Assembly: GCA_019056595.1 (NCBI GenBank) | Contig: CP036163.1 | Span: forward strand, 3,534,001 to 3,598,000 | Source: Pectobacterium atrosepticum | Lineage (GTDB): Bacteria > Pseudomonadota > Gammaproteobacteria > Enterobacterales > Enterobacteriaceae | Reading direction: 5' to 3' | DNA length: 64,000 bases | Shown here: piece by piece, positions 36,484 to 44,594 of the stretch | Position numbering within the stretch: position 1 is the stretch's first letter | How the letters are laid out: every line of letters begins with the position of its first letter | Notes under the pieces: generated by a model | The model's input: the letters and a program-made list of their open reading frames with translations, nothing else | The model's database searches: none | What the model was told of the DNA's origin: nothing | Made by a program: the position numbers and the translations under genes

Positions 36484-37173
36484 ATGAGTCTTTTATCTAA
36501 AGTAGTGACACAAATTAAGGGTTTCCTTCATGATTCCGTAGATAAGGCTTCTGATGACGGACGTACTGCACGCCAACTTATTCGTGATGTCGGTGAAAAT
36601 GAAGAAAAAATCAAAGAGGCGTTAGTAGAATCCAGATCTCAGGCTATTATTTCCAAACAGAAAGTTGAAGATAAGCAATCTGCAATCGCTTTGTCGAAAA
36701 AACGAGCAGCAAAGGCAGTTGAGTTGGACAAGGAAGATTTGGCAAGAACTATTCTTGTTGAAAAAAGACAGCAGGAAAGTGATTTGGCAGCGCTTCAAAA
36801 CCAGCAAGCTAAATTTGATAATATTGTAGTTACATTAACTTCACGTTTTAATGACATTCAGAAAAAACGTTCTGAAATGGAAAGAAAGGCAGATAGTATT
36901 GACTTGCGTTCTAAAGTCGCAGCGGCAACTGAAGAAGCAACAAAATTACTTGATGTAGGTAATTTTGCTTCTTATGATAGCGCTTCTAAAGTATTTGATC
37001 GTTTAGAAGATAATATTGCAAAAAAAGAAGCAAAATCTCAGGCTCGTGGTGAGTTTATTGATGCAGAGAAAGATAAGCAAGACGAGTTGGTTTCTCTTGA
37101 TAGACATGGCCTTGATGAGTCAATTGAAGATGAGTTAGCGGCATTACGTGCTATGAATAAAAAACAAGAATAA
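36484..37173 (+). CDS. PspA/IM30 (ESCRT-III superfamily) membrane-remodelling protein
   Basis: From the ATG at 36484 (AAGGAGAG seven bases upstream) the product is 229 residues, close to PspA (about 222). It is almost entirely long alpha-helical coiled coil, starting with an amphipathic MSLLSKVVTQIKGFL helix and containing the PspA-like KEDLARTILVEKRQQESDL hairpin region. PspA/IM30 proteins polymerise on membranes and relieve envelope damage. It is unlike the standard pspA operon: no pspB, pspC or pspF is nearby. A large membrane protein follows after 75 bp and may be its anchor. AT-rich codon use. Confidence 0.85.
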   Translation: MSLLSKVVTQIKGFLHDSVDKASDDGRTARQLIRDVGENEEKIKEALVESRSQAIISKQKVEDKQSAIALSKKRAAKAVELDKEDLARTILVEKRQQESDLAALQNQQAKFDNIVVTLTSRFNDIQKKRSEMERKADSIDLRSKVAAATEEATKLLDVGNFASYDSASKVFDRLEDNIAKKEAKSQARGEFIDAEKDKQDELVSLDRHGLDESIEDELAALRAMNKKQE

Positions 37174-37248
37174 AATAAAAATAATCTTCGAGGGTATAGA
37201 AATATACCTTCCATTGTATTTATTTTTCAATAGAAGATAAGAGGTTCT

Positions 37249-38970
37249 ATGAAAAGTGTCAGTTACTCTATCATTAAAAGTCTTTTTTTTTCGATAGGTA
37301 TTATTTTTTTTATAGGGGTAATCAGTGGCACTGATTTTTCACCACAAAAAGCTATCGCTGCTCAAAATCAGGTTGTTCCTAAACCGAGTGAAATAAAAGC
37401 AGCCGTTAGTAGTGGTAATTGGACACTAGCTCATGCTCTTATTAAAAAAGTAGTGGCAGCTCATCCTGATAAACCTCAGTCTTGGTATCTGAAATCTCAG
37501 ATTGAAGAACGATTAATGCCAAGTGGAAAATCGACACCACAAGAAGCATTAGCTTCTTTAAATAAGGCAATGGAGTTAGATCCTACTTATTCTTTTAGTA
37601 CTTCTTATGGGAATGTAACAGAACTGCATGATAGGTTAACGACGAAGGTCAATGTTTCAGAAGGTAAGCTTAAAGTATTTACTCCAGATGATGATCCTAT
37701 TCTTAACAAGGATAAGATTATTACACCATCAGAAACAGAACCTTTAATGGCGAAAGAAATTAATAAATTAAGTGACAATGATAATTTAAAAAATATTATT
37801 GCAGCATCAAAAGAAGTGGAGGATGACTCTTCGAGTTTTTTTGAGTATCTTGTTGTTATTTTTATCGCCATAGTTCTCTGTTATTGTGCTTATTATTCAT
37901 CTAGAGAAGACAAGAAGAAGTTTAATGATACGAAAGAAAAAGAGTTAAATAGAATTAAATCATTAGACTTGGCTACACAACTAGATGATATGTTATCTAA
38001 AGATATTTCATATATCGAACTGGATTTGCCACGTGAATTAGATAGCGAAGGGATGATTATTGAATATAAAAAGAGGAAGAAAGATCTTGTTTCTATAATG
38101 GAAGAACTTTTGGATAAAAATAAAAAAAGTTTTAGACTGGAAATATCTAAATTAGAAGAGTTATCAGTCCTTCAAGTCACTGAGCGGAATTTTATAAGAC
38201 AGGCTGTTGAAAAAGCTAAATTCCATATGAATGATATTGAAGAGTATAGAGGTAAAGAATTATTTGAGAAAATAGAAAGTATTTGCTTAACGTTTTTATG
38301 TGATAGGCTTAAGAATATCGATAATGTCATTAGTGAATCACCAGGGAGCTATAGTTCCATGTTGAGAGTTTCATTAAAAAGCGTTTCTCATTCTTTTATT
38401 AAAGTTCAAAAAGACAATAATGAATTTTTGATTAATTCAATTGATGATAATTTTATTTCTGAAAAAATGATTGGTAAATTGAAGTCAGCAGTTATTGGAT
38501 TTTATTTTTATAATGAGGTTTTTGAGAAAGAAAAACAAAATTATCGAGATAACATGGAGGATCAGCGCAGAGCGTTAATTGAGGAGGATTTGCGAATAAA
38601 CAGAGAGCTGGAAGAGAGCGCTTCTAATAGGAGAAGACAAGAGATTAGTGAGCAAAAAATAATTATGGAGGCTGAATATCGTCGTAATAACCTACCAAGG
38701 AAGATATATCGCCATAGATCAGGTAGTAATGGCGGTGACTTTCTTTCAGGAATTATTGCAGGTAGTATTTTTAATAGTGCTAATAATAACTCCAATAACA
38801 GTAATTATAATAAAAATAGCAGTGGCGATAATCGTTCATCATCTGATTCTACATTTGATTTTGGAAAGAGTGATAGTGGAAAGAGCGATAGTAGATTCGA
38901 TTTTGGTAAAAGCAGTGGAAGCAGTAGTAGTTTTGATTTTGGCAGTAATAAAAATGATGATAAATGGTAA
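37249..38970 (+). CDS. Membrane protein with TPR region and TPM/YgcG-like Ser/Gly tail
   Basis: This 573-residue protein has a transmembrane or signal segment at about 8-26 and a TPR-like helical region at 47-115 (SSGNWTLAHALIKKVVAAH, then LASLNKAMELDP). A second transmembrane helix follows at 198-216, then a long charged coiled-coil part and a low-complexity C-terminus rich in Ser, Asn, Gly and Asp with repeated FDFGKS/FDFGS. The tail resembles the Gly/Ser tail of YgcG/TPM-domain proteins, but I see no TPM phosphatase domain. It follows the PspA-like gene by 75 bp, probably as one operon, suggesting membrane anchoring or sensing. Function unknown. Confidence 0.78.
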   Translation: MKSVSYSIIKSLFFSIGIIFFIGVISGTDFSPQKAIAAQNQVVPKPSEIKAAVSSGNWTLAHALIKKVVAAHPDKPQSWYLKSQIEERLMPSGKSTPQEALASLNKAMELDPTYSFSTSYGNVTELHDRLTTKVNVSEGKLKVFTPDDDPILNKDKIITPSETEPLMAKEINKLSDNDNLKNIIAASKEVEDDSSSFFEYLVVIFIAIVLCYCAYYSSREDKKKFNDTKEKELNRIKSLDLATQLDDMLSKDISYIELDLPRELDSEGMIIEYKKRKKDLVSIMEELLDKNKKSFRLEISKLEELSVLQVTERNFIRQAVEKAKFHMNDIEEYRGKELFEKIESICLTFLCDRLKNIDNVISESPGSYSSMLRVSLKSVSHSFIKVQKDNNEFLINSIDDNFISEKMIGKLKSAVIGFYFYNEVFEKEKQNYRDNMEDQRRALIEEDLRINRELEESASNRRRQEISEQKIIMEAEYRRNNLPRKIYRHRSGSNGGDFLSGIIAGSIFNSANNNSNNSNYNKNSSGDNRSSSDSTFDFGKSDSGKSDSRFDFGKSSGSSSSFDFGSNKNDDKW

Positions 38971-39027
38971 ATTATAAATTATAAATACTATGAAATGTTC
39001 TGCGCTGCGTTACTGAGGTCAATACTT

Positions 39028-39420
39028 ATGAAGCCACATCCGATACGCGAAATCATTGAAGCCTGTGATAGAGCAATATCTGCACGAAATTTTGATGCCT
39101 TGATGAATTATTATGCCGAGGATGCTGCACTTGTTATCAAACCAGGAATGGTTGCAAGAGGGAAAGGTGATATAAGAAAAGCATTTGTCGCTATTGCCGA
39201 TTACTTTAAAAATCAACTTGTTGTTGAACAAGGAAATATGCAGGTCATAGAAGGTGGTGGCGACGCTTTAGTTATCATGGAAACGGTGTTTTATTACCCA
39301 GACGATCAGGGGAATATTGTCACAACAACTCGGCGAGCGACCTACGTATTCAGGAAAGAAGCTGATGGAAGCTGGCTTTGCACTATTGATAACTCCTATG
39401 GAACAACACTTCTTGACTGA
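39028..39420 (+). CDS. SnoaL/DUF4440 NTF2-like protein
   Basis: From the ATG at 39028 (GAGG nine bases upstream) it is 130 residues. The pattern IIEACDRAISARNFDALMNYYAEDA followed by a curved sheet ending RKEADGSWLCTIDNSYG is typical of the NTF2-like SnoaL/DUF4440 fold, a small cone-shaped pocket used by many enzymes and binding proteins. No catalytic role can be assigned. It lies 57 bp after the membrane-protein gene on the same strand, with codon use closer to the core genome. Confidence 0.8.
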   Translation: MKPHPIREIIEACDRAISARNFDALMNYYAEDAALVIKPGMVARGKGDIRKAFVAIADYFKNQLVVEQGNMQVIEGGGDALVIMETVFYYPDDQGNIVTTTRRATYVFRKEADGSWLCTIDNSYGTTLLD

Positions 39421-39530
39421 TTATGTCTAGTCAATTCAGGCGTGCTCAGGATGATGTTAGCGCGTTTTTATTCTTTCGTAACAGCTTCCCCATGTTTGAA
39501 TATGAGGCCCGCGAGTGGCCCCAATTTCTT

Positions 39531-40601
39531 TCATTTTCCCGGTCTAATCACAGTCGCTGTCCAGTAGGGTAAATCCCAAGTGCCGCCGAGACGGATCATA
39601 CGGCATGAGCCTGTAATTGATGCTCGGCTTTGCTGGAATGTTTTGCCATCCCAGACCCAGGCACTATCGCTCATGCAGTCCGCGAGTCCACGTCCTTTCT
39701 GTACGGCGGTAATTTCACCGTTTTCGTAGCCTACTCCGATTGTGGTCACGAGCTGGGGCTGAGTTTGCATGGCGTTGTCGATGACCCAGTAAGCGTAACC
39801 TTCGTTGTAGGCTGCACGCCAGCAGAGGGTGCTGAGCAGCGACATGCTGCCATTGAGCGGCGTGATCATCATCGGTTCTGCTACTCTTTCTTCCTGTGGC
39901 GGAAAGTCATAGCAGTCATCTTCCTTTAGCGTCTTAAGCAGCTTTTTCTGGATAGCGGCTTGTTCCGCATTCGTCAGATTTCGTGAGGGTTCCTGTTGGG
40001 TTGCTGCCGCATAGATAACAGGGGCTGTTACGGCGGATAGCTCACTACTTTTGTTGCCTTTTTTGGTGATGGCGTCTGTTGCGCCAATGCGACCCTGTCT
40101 CTCATCCATTTTTAGCAACACAGCGTAGGCACCTGCCCCAGACAGTTCGGAAACCATGCCATCGTGCAGAAAAGCCACTTTCCCGCTCCCTTTCAACGCC
40201 TGTAATACGGCAGGGATTTGTGTCTCATTGAGCTGCCAGAGATTGTCTTCGGTCGAGGTAAGTGCGCCTTTATCCACACCATCAATCGCGAGTGTGAGCC
40301 GCGTACCTTTAGAAATCTCTTTGTCTACTTCAGCGAGTGTAACCTCAGCCGTTATTGGCGTATTTTGCCCAGCATGGCGCGTTATGAGCAGTGAAACGTC
40401 TTGAGTTTCGGTATCTTCTCCCATGCCTTTTTCTTCTGGCGAGTAACCAGCCGCCCGGCACGTTAGCGTGTTATCGCAGACGATTTCCCAGTCTTTATGA
40501 AAGAAAGTGCTATCGGAGAATGTTGTGGAAAATGCGAGCGTAGGAATGCTGGCGATGACAACACTTAATATATTGAATCGGTAAGGGAGCGGAAAGAACA
40601 T
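39531..40601 (-). CDS. Secreted DUF1176-family protein
   Basis: This 356-residue protein has a signal peptide ending near AFS-TT (about residue 25) and a mature beta-rich domain with several cysteines (EIVCDNTLTCRAAGY, DDCYDFPP, STLCWRAAYNEGYAYWV, ADCMSDSAWVWDG). This is the DUF1176 pattern found in proteobacterial periplasmic proteins of unknown role. It is convergent with the NTF2-like gene and divergent from lpxP. Confidence 0.82.
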   Translation of the reverse strand: MFFPLPYRFNILSVVIASIPTLAFSTTFSDSTFFHKDWEIVCDNTLTCRAAGYSPEEKGMGEDTETQDVSLLITRHAGQNTPITAEVTLAEVDKEISKGTRLTLAIDGVDKGALTSTEDNLWQLNETQIPAVLQALKGSGKVAFLHDGMVSELSGAGAYAVLLKMDERQGRIGATDAITKKGNKSSELSAVTAPVIYAAATQQEPSRNLTNAEQAAIQKKLLKTLKEDDCYDFPPQEERVAEPMMITPLNGSMSLLSTLCWRAAYNEGYAYWVIDNAMQTQPQLVTTIGVGYENGEITAVQKGRGLADCMSDSAWVWDGKTFQQSRASITGSCRMIRLGGTWDLPYWTATVIRPGK

Positions 40602-40979
40602 ATTTCATCAAGTCCTTGATTATGCAATGGCTTGTTATCTTCTATAACCTGATGTCGGGAAGCCAGTCGCGTTTAGTGGCGCAGGGTATTATGTTAGCTT
40701 CAGGTTGCCTCAGATTGCGAATATTTCTTATCCCACTACTCCTTTATTGAGCGTGAATCGGGTATAATATCGCTACCGTCAGCCGTTCATCGGCTGTGCA
40801 AAATCCCCTCGGTGTTATCAGCATGTTTATCCTGCTTTTTAACCTCATGCGCGATAACGGTCAGACGTAAGTTTTCCACACAACTGAAACGATCCCTATA
40901 AATAAGTGTCATGATAGATGTAGCGCGATGAGAACGACTCTTTATGCGGTACGCTGTTAATCACTTAAAGATGAGTATC
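40602..40979. other. Regulatory region between the DUF1176 gene and lpxP
   Basis: These 378 bp should hold two divergent promoters. A good -10 (TATAAT) lies at about 40765-40770, followed by the hairpin AGCCG-TTCAT-CGGCT near 40783-40797 and a long leader to lpxP. Long structured leaders are usual for cold-inducible genes, but I cannot show that here. Confidence 0.5.
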
Positions 40980-41903
40980 ATGAAGATTAAGCAAACATTT
41001 ACCAGGGCATTACTCCATCCACGCTATTGGACGACTTGGTTCGGCCTCGGCGTGCTGTTTTTATTAGTCCAACTTCCTTATCCGTTGTTGATGAAAATCG
41101 GAAGCAGCGCAGGTCGTTTATCCCGTATCTTTCTTAAACGTCGGGTGTCGATTGCTCGGCGCAATCTTGAGCTGTGCTTCCCTACGATCTCTGATGACGA
41201 GCGGGAAGCTATGATCGACAGCAACTTTGCGTCGCTTGGAATGGCATTGGTCGAAACGGGCATGGCCTGGTTTTGGTCCGATCGTCGCGTGCGCCACTGG
41301 TTTGATGTTTCAGGGTTGGAGCATCTACAGCATGCTACCGCAAAAGGTCAGGGCGTGATGGTGATTGGTATTCACTTCATGTCACTGGAACTGGGCGGTA
41401 GGGCGATGGGACTATGTCAGCCGATGATGGCGATGTACCGTCCGCACAATAATAAAGCGATGGAAATGGTGCAAACCTGGGGGCGTTCACGTTCGAACAA
41501 AGCGATGATCGACCGTAAAGATCTGCGTGGCATGGTGCAAGCACTGAAGCGTGGTGAAGCGGTATGGTTCGCTCCCGATCAGGATTACGGCCCTAAAGGC
41601 AGCGTGTTTGCGCCGTTCTTTGCGGTGAAAAATGCGGCGACCACCAGCGGTACCTACACCATCAGTCGTCTGGCAAAACCCGCGATGATGACAACGGTGC
41701 TGATTCGTAAGCCTGATGCTTTGGGTTATCAACTGGTGATTCAGCCTGAATTACAGGATTATCCTTATCATGATGAACAAGCTGCGGCCTGCTACATTAA
41801 TAAGGTGATTGAGAAAGAAATCATGCGTGCACCTGAACAATATCTCTGGCTGCATCGCCGCTTTAAAACTCGTCCGGCAGGCGAAGTGTCACTCTATGCC
41901 TGA
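40980..41903 (+). CDS. lpxP: Kdo2-lipid IVA acyltransferase, LpxP/LpxL family
   Basis: This inner-membrane enzyme adds a secondary acyl chain (palmitoleoyl or lauroyl) to Kdo2-lipid IVA during lipid A synthesis. From the ATG at 40980 it is 307 residues, matching E. coli LpxP (306); upstream in-frame ATGs exist at 40944 and 40971. The N-terminal LLHPRYWTTWFGLGVLFL anchor and the HxxxxE catalytic motif (HFMSLE) are present. MYRPHNNKAMEMV and FAPDQDYGPKGSVFAPFFAV are near identical to LpxP. LpxP versus LpxL is judged by similarity from memory. Confidence 0.88.
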   Translation: MKIKQTFTRALLHPRYWTTWFGLGVLFLLVQLPYPLLMKIGSSAGRLSRIFLKRRVSIARRNLELCFPTISDDEREAMIDSNFASLGMALVETGMAWFWSDRRVRHWFDVSGLEHLQHATAKGQGVMVIGIHFMSLELGGRAMGLCQPMMAMYRPHNNKAMEMVQTWGRSRSNKAMIDRKDLRGMVQALKRGEAVWFAPDQDYGPKGSVFAPFFAVKNAATTSGTYTISRLAKPAMMTTVLIRKPDALGYQLVIQPELQDYPYHDEQAAACYINKVIEKEIMRAPEQYLWLHRRFKTRPAGEVSLYA

Positions 41904-41953
41904 TGGGCGTAGTGAAGGATAATCGTGAGATAGCGCAAACACGTGTGACATCG

Positions 41954-41973
41954 GATGGCGCTTCGGTGCCATC
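41954..41973 (+). terminator. Hairpin with UUCG loop downstream of lpxP
   Basis: GATGGCGC-TTCG-GTGCCATC forms an 8-bp stem (one G-U pair) closed by the very stable UUCG tetraloop, 51 bases after the lpxP stop. No T-run follows, so it may protect the 3' end instead of ending transcription. Confidence 0.5.
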
Positions 41974-42045
41974 ACTGCATAGTGAGCAGAATCAGTTACG
42001 CATGGTGTAGAAAAAAGGTCTAGAAACAATAAAGGTGTACAAACA

Positions 42046-42073
42046 AAAATGGCTACCGGATGGCAGCCATTTT
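42046..42073 (-). terminator. Rho-independent terminator of the azuC-like unit
   Basis: On the minus strand a 9-bp stem AAAATGGCT / AGCCATTTT with a 10-base loop is followed by TGTTTG after the TTTTT end. It begins 27 bases after the azuC stop codon, ending a short transcript of roughly 290 bases. Confidence 0.8.
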
Positions 42074-42099
42074 AGGGTGGTTAACGTACACGAGTACGA

Positions 42100-42186
42100 T
42101 TAACGGAAGATAGCGTGGGGGTTAACACCGCGATAGGTTTTGCCCAACGCTTTTAATATTTGATTGATTTTGCGGACAACGCGCAT
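42100..42186 (-). CDS. azuC: AzuC-like small protein, 28 residues
   Basis: An ATG at 42186 with GGGGA seven bases upstream opens a 28-codon frame beginning MRVVRKI and ending NPHAIFR. It has the same length, basic amphipathic N-terminal helix and C-terminal pattern (KTY..V.P...FR) as the E. coli small protein AzuC as I remember it (KTFKDVPPGNMFR end). In E. coli AzuC is a membrane-associated peptide from the dual-function AzuCR RNA, reported to act on glycerol-3-phosphate dehydrogenase GlpD. The short transcript, terminator and CRP sites here fit that. The assignment rests on motif similarity only. Confidence 0.7.
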   Translation of the reverse strand: MRVVRKINQILKALGKTYRGVNPHAIFR

Positions 42187-42214
42187 CTTTTTTATCCCCA
42201 CGATTCTTAAATAA

Positions 42215-42286
42215 TTATTGGTTGAAAGTACCAAAGTTGATGTTGATGTTTTCAAACATAGCGATGATTTTGTTTAGCAGTTTCAT
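42215..42286 (-). CDS. Second small protein (23 residues) of the azuC-like unit
   Basis: The ATG at 42286 is preceded by GAGGAA at about eight bases and opens a 23-codon frame beginning MKLLNKIIAMF and ending FGTFNQ. It lies 28 bases upstream of the azuC-like gene in the same transcript. The N-terminal amphipathic helix resembles the start of E. coli AzuC (MKLRKILKSMF), so the two may be divergent tandem paralogues. A larger frame reading back to 42631 crosses the promoter and is not credible. I know no named homologue. Confidence 0.6.
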   Translation of the reverse strand: MKLLNKIIAMFENININFGTFNQ

Positions 42287-42319
42287 GGTCATTTCCTCGT
42301 TGTTCGTTGATTTGTTTTC

Positions 42320-42335
42320 TGTGATGCTGCTCACG
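42320..42335 (-). promoter_or_regulatory. Downstream CRP-type site at the azuC-like start region
   Basis: TGTGATGCTGCTCACG matches TGTGA-N6-TCACA at nine of ten core positions. It lies just downstream of the -10 hexamer (minus strand), covering the expected transcription start, a position suited to repression. Confidence 0.55.
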
Positions 42336-42341
42336 TTTTTA

Positions 42342-42370
42342 AGAATACTCGCACAGATACGGACGGTCAA
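42342..42370 (-). promoter_or_regulatory. Sigma-70 promoter of the azuC-like unit
   Basis: On the minus strand TTGACC (42370-42365) and TATTCT (42347-42342) are spaced by exactly 17 bp. The transcript would begin near 42335 and cover both small genes. Confidence 0.75.
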
Positions 42371-42376
42371 CTTTTT

Positions 42377-42392
42377 TGTGATGTGAATCACA
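42377..42392 (-). promoter_or_regulatory. Perfect CRP site upstream of the azuC-like promoter
   Basis: TGTGATGTGAATCACA carries both full half-sites TGTGA and TCACA with six bases between, and the flanks continue the symmetry with A/T runs. Its centre is about 14 bp upstream of the -35 hexamer, near -50. Confidence 0.8.
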
Positions 42393-42715
42393 AAAAAATG
42401 AACGAGCAGTTTGTGAGGAGTAAACCGCTGTTTTGATTTCCGTCTAAGAACCCTTTCTGCTTTTTCTTCATACTGGCGCGTTTTCAGCGGCTTGCCTGAT
42501 TGAATGTTACCTGTACGAGTTGCGCATTTCCTTATCGGAAAGATGATGTGAGATAGGTAAATTGTCTCGATTAGCAGTTGAAATAAGCGCGGGGTAAGCG
42601 GGATAATCGTGCGCTTCGCATTGTCTGGCACCGTTTTATCCGGCTTGTTTAGTGCCGCCTGTTTTTATTCGACAATGTCTTGAGACAGTAACGTTTTCCG
42701 GTTCTGCATTCAGCG

Positions 42716-42731
42716 AGCTAATCGTTTGCGT
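42716..42731 (+). promoter_or_regulatory. Candidate PurR box upstream of ghxP
   Basis: AGCTAATCGTTTGCGT matches the PurR consensus ACGCAAACGTTTGCGT at 12 of 16 positions with a perfect right half. A weaker relative (ACGTTTTCCG) lies at 42691-42700. Purine control would suit the downstream permease. The region 42393-42845 shows no other gene. Confidence 0.45.
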
Positions 42732-42845
42732 GCGTGACCATACGGTTCATGGTGCGCCAGTGATGTTGGTGCGCTCGCGGGGCAAGGCTGCGGGAACCGT
42801 TCAGAATTGATCTTAAATAATAATGACATTTCAGGGGATACCACC

Positions 42846-44201
42846 ATGTCAAACACCACCCGTCAGGCTGGCTCGCAAGGCTCGCTTGATGCTTTTTTCA
42901 AAATTACACAGCGCGGCAGCAACGTGCGTCAGGAAGTGTTAGCAGGCCTAACGACGTTCCTGGCCATGGTTTACTCGGTGATTGTGGTGCCGAGTATGCT
43001 GGGCAAGGCTGGCTTCCCGCCGACGGCCGTGTTCGTTGCGACCTGTCTGGTTGCGGGGCTGGGATCGCTGCTGATGGGGTTGTGGGCCAATCTGCCGATG
43101 GCGATTGGTTGTGCGATTTCTCTGACCGCATTCACCGCGTTCAGTCTGGTGCTGGGGCAGCAAATCAGTATTCCCGTGGCGCTGGGGGCAATCTTCCTGA
43201 TGGGCGTGCTGTTTACCATCATTTCCGTCACGGGCATCCGTTCCTGGATCTTGCGTAACCTGCCGCTGGGCGTAGCGCACGGTACAGGGATTGGTATCGG
43301 TCTGTTCCTGCTGATTATTGCCGCCAACGGTGTAGGTCTGGTGGTAAAAAACCCGATTGACGGCCTGCCGGTTGCGCTGGGTAATTTCACTTCTTTCCCC
43401 GTTATTATGTCTCTGCTGGGGCTAGCGGCGACCATCGGTTTAGAGAAACGTCGCGTACCGGGCGGTATTTTGCTGGTTATCGTGGTGATCTCTATTCTGG
43501 GACTGATTTTTGATCCAAACGTAAAATATGCTGGCTTCTTTGCATTGCCGAGTCTAACGGCGGCTGACGGTTCGTCGCTGATCTTCAGTCTGGATATCAT
43601 GGGTGCGTTGCAGCCGCTGGTTCTGCCAAGCGTGTTGGCACTGGTAATGACAGCGGTGTTTGATGCTACGGGTACGATTCGTGCGGTAGCCGGACAGGCG
43701 AATCTGCTGGATAAAGACGGGCAAATCATCAACGGTGGTAAAGCACTCACCGCAGACTCCGTGAGCAGCATTTTTTGCAGTCTGGTCGGGACGTCACCAG
43801 CGGCGGTCTACATCGAATCCGCAGCAGGTACGGCGGCTGGTGGTAAAACTGGCTTAACGGCAACGGTAGTCGGTGTGCTGTTCCTACTGCTGCTCTTTGT
43901 ATCCCCGCTAGCGTATCTGGTTCCCGGCTATGCCACCGCGCCAGCGCTGATGTACGTTGGTCTGCTGATGCTGGGCAACGTCTCCAAACTGAACTTTGAT
44001 GATTTCGTTGATGCGATGTCCGGTTTGGTATGTGCCGTATTCATCGTACTGACCTGTAACATCGTGACCGGCATCATGCTGGGCTTTGGTGCACTGGTAC
44101 TCGGACGCATCTGCTCCGGCGAATGGCGTAAACTGAACATTGGTACAGTGATTATCGCTGTCGCGCTGGTAGCGTTCTACGCTGGCGGCTGGGCGCTGTA
44201 A
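42846..44201 (+). CDS. ghxP: Guanine/hypoxanthine permease (NCS2, AzgA type)
   Basis: This inner-membrane purine:H+ symporter has 451 residues from the ATG at 42846 (AGGGGA seven bases upstream). The sequence follows E. coli GhxP/GhxQ closely: [51 protein letters not shown], and the signature [18 protein letters not shown]. The N-terminus, the C-terminal [12 protein letters not shown], and the following yjcE gene favour GhxP (YjcD), since yjcD-yjcE are adjacent in E. coli. Confidence 0.9.
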   Translation: MSNTTRQAGSQGSLDAFFKITQRGSNVRQEVLAGLTTFLAMVYSVIVVPSMLGKAGFPPTAVFVATCLVAGLGSLLMGLWANLPMAIGCAISLTAFTAFSLVLGQQISIPVALGAIFLMGVLFTIISVTGIRSWILRNLPLGVAHGTGIGIGLFLLIIAANGVGLVVKNPIDGLPVALGNFTSFPVIMSLLGLAATIGLEKRRVPGGILLVIVVISILGLIFDPNVKYAGFFALPSLTAADGSSLIFSLDIMGALQPLVLPSVLALVMTAVFDATGTIRAVAGQANLLDKDGQIINGGKALTADSVSSIFCSLVGTSPAAVYIESAAGTAAGGKTGLTATVVGVLFLLLLFVSPLAYLVPGYATAPALMYVGLLMLGNVSKLNFDDFVDAMSGLVCAVFIVLTCNIVTGIMLGFGALVLGRICSGEWRKLNIGTVIIAVALVAFYAGGWAL

Positions 44202-44212
44202 TCCCTTCCCGC

Positions 44213-44240
44213 AGACCTTCTGGCTCCGTCCAGAAGGTCT
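44213..44240 (+). terminator. Terminator of ghxP
   Basis: The 11-bp perfect stem AGACCTTCTGG / CCAGAAGGTCT with loop CTCCGT lies 11 bases after the stop, followed by a pyrimidine-rich stretch with GTTTTTCC. Confidence 0.85.
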
Positions 44241-44351
44241 GTAATTCCCCGTTTTTCCTTCCTCTCTCATTACCTACGTCAAACGCGATTTTATGTGCCC
44301 TTTTATTGGCTTTGGGTTGATGTTACTTGTGTGATAATCAATAAAGTAATT

Positions 44352-44472
44352 ATCCGTCATACTTCAAACCGCATGTGCGTTGGCTTTCCTCGCTCACCCC
44401 AGTCACTTACTGATGTAAGCTCCCGGGGATTCGCTGTGTCGCCGCCTTCTTGCAGCTTGAATTATTTAGGAG
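44352..44472. repeat. ERIC/IRU intergenic repeat
   Basis: The 121-bp palindromic unit runs from ATCCGTCATACTTCAA to TTGAATTATTTAGGA and has the ERIC core CTCACCCCAGTCACTTACT then GTAAGCTCCCGGGGATTC. Such elements are dispersed in enterobacterial intergenic regions; this one lies between ghxP and yjcE, 123 bp before the yjcE start. Confidence 0.92.
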
Positions 44473-44594
44473 GAAACCTCTCTTCTTTACCCAGAAATCC
44501 ATTTTCATACCGGACTAAATGCGTTAAATATGTAAGGGCAATTCACGCGCTCGCAGGCAGAGTTTTTTGATTTAGGAGTACGTCTAAGGAAAGC

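Noticed and set aside
35899-39420. tRNA-Gly as a proven integration site for the PspA module
   Set aside because: No repeated tRNA 3' end and no integrase were found downstream, so it remains only a possibility.
42215-42631. 138-residue minus-strand frame covering the small gene
   Set aside because: It reads through the promoter, both CRP sites and the leader; only the last 23 codons have a good start signal.
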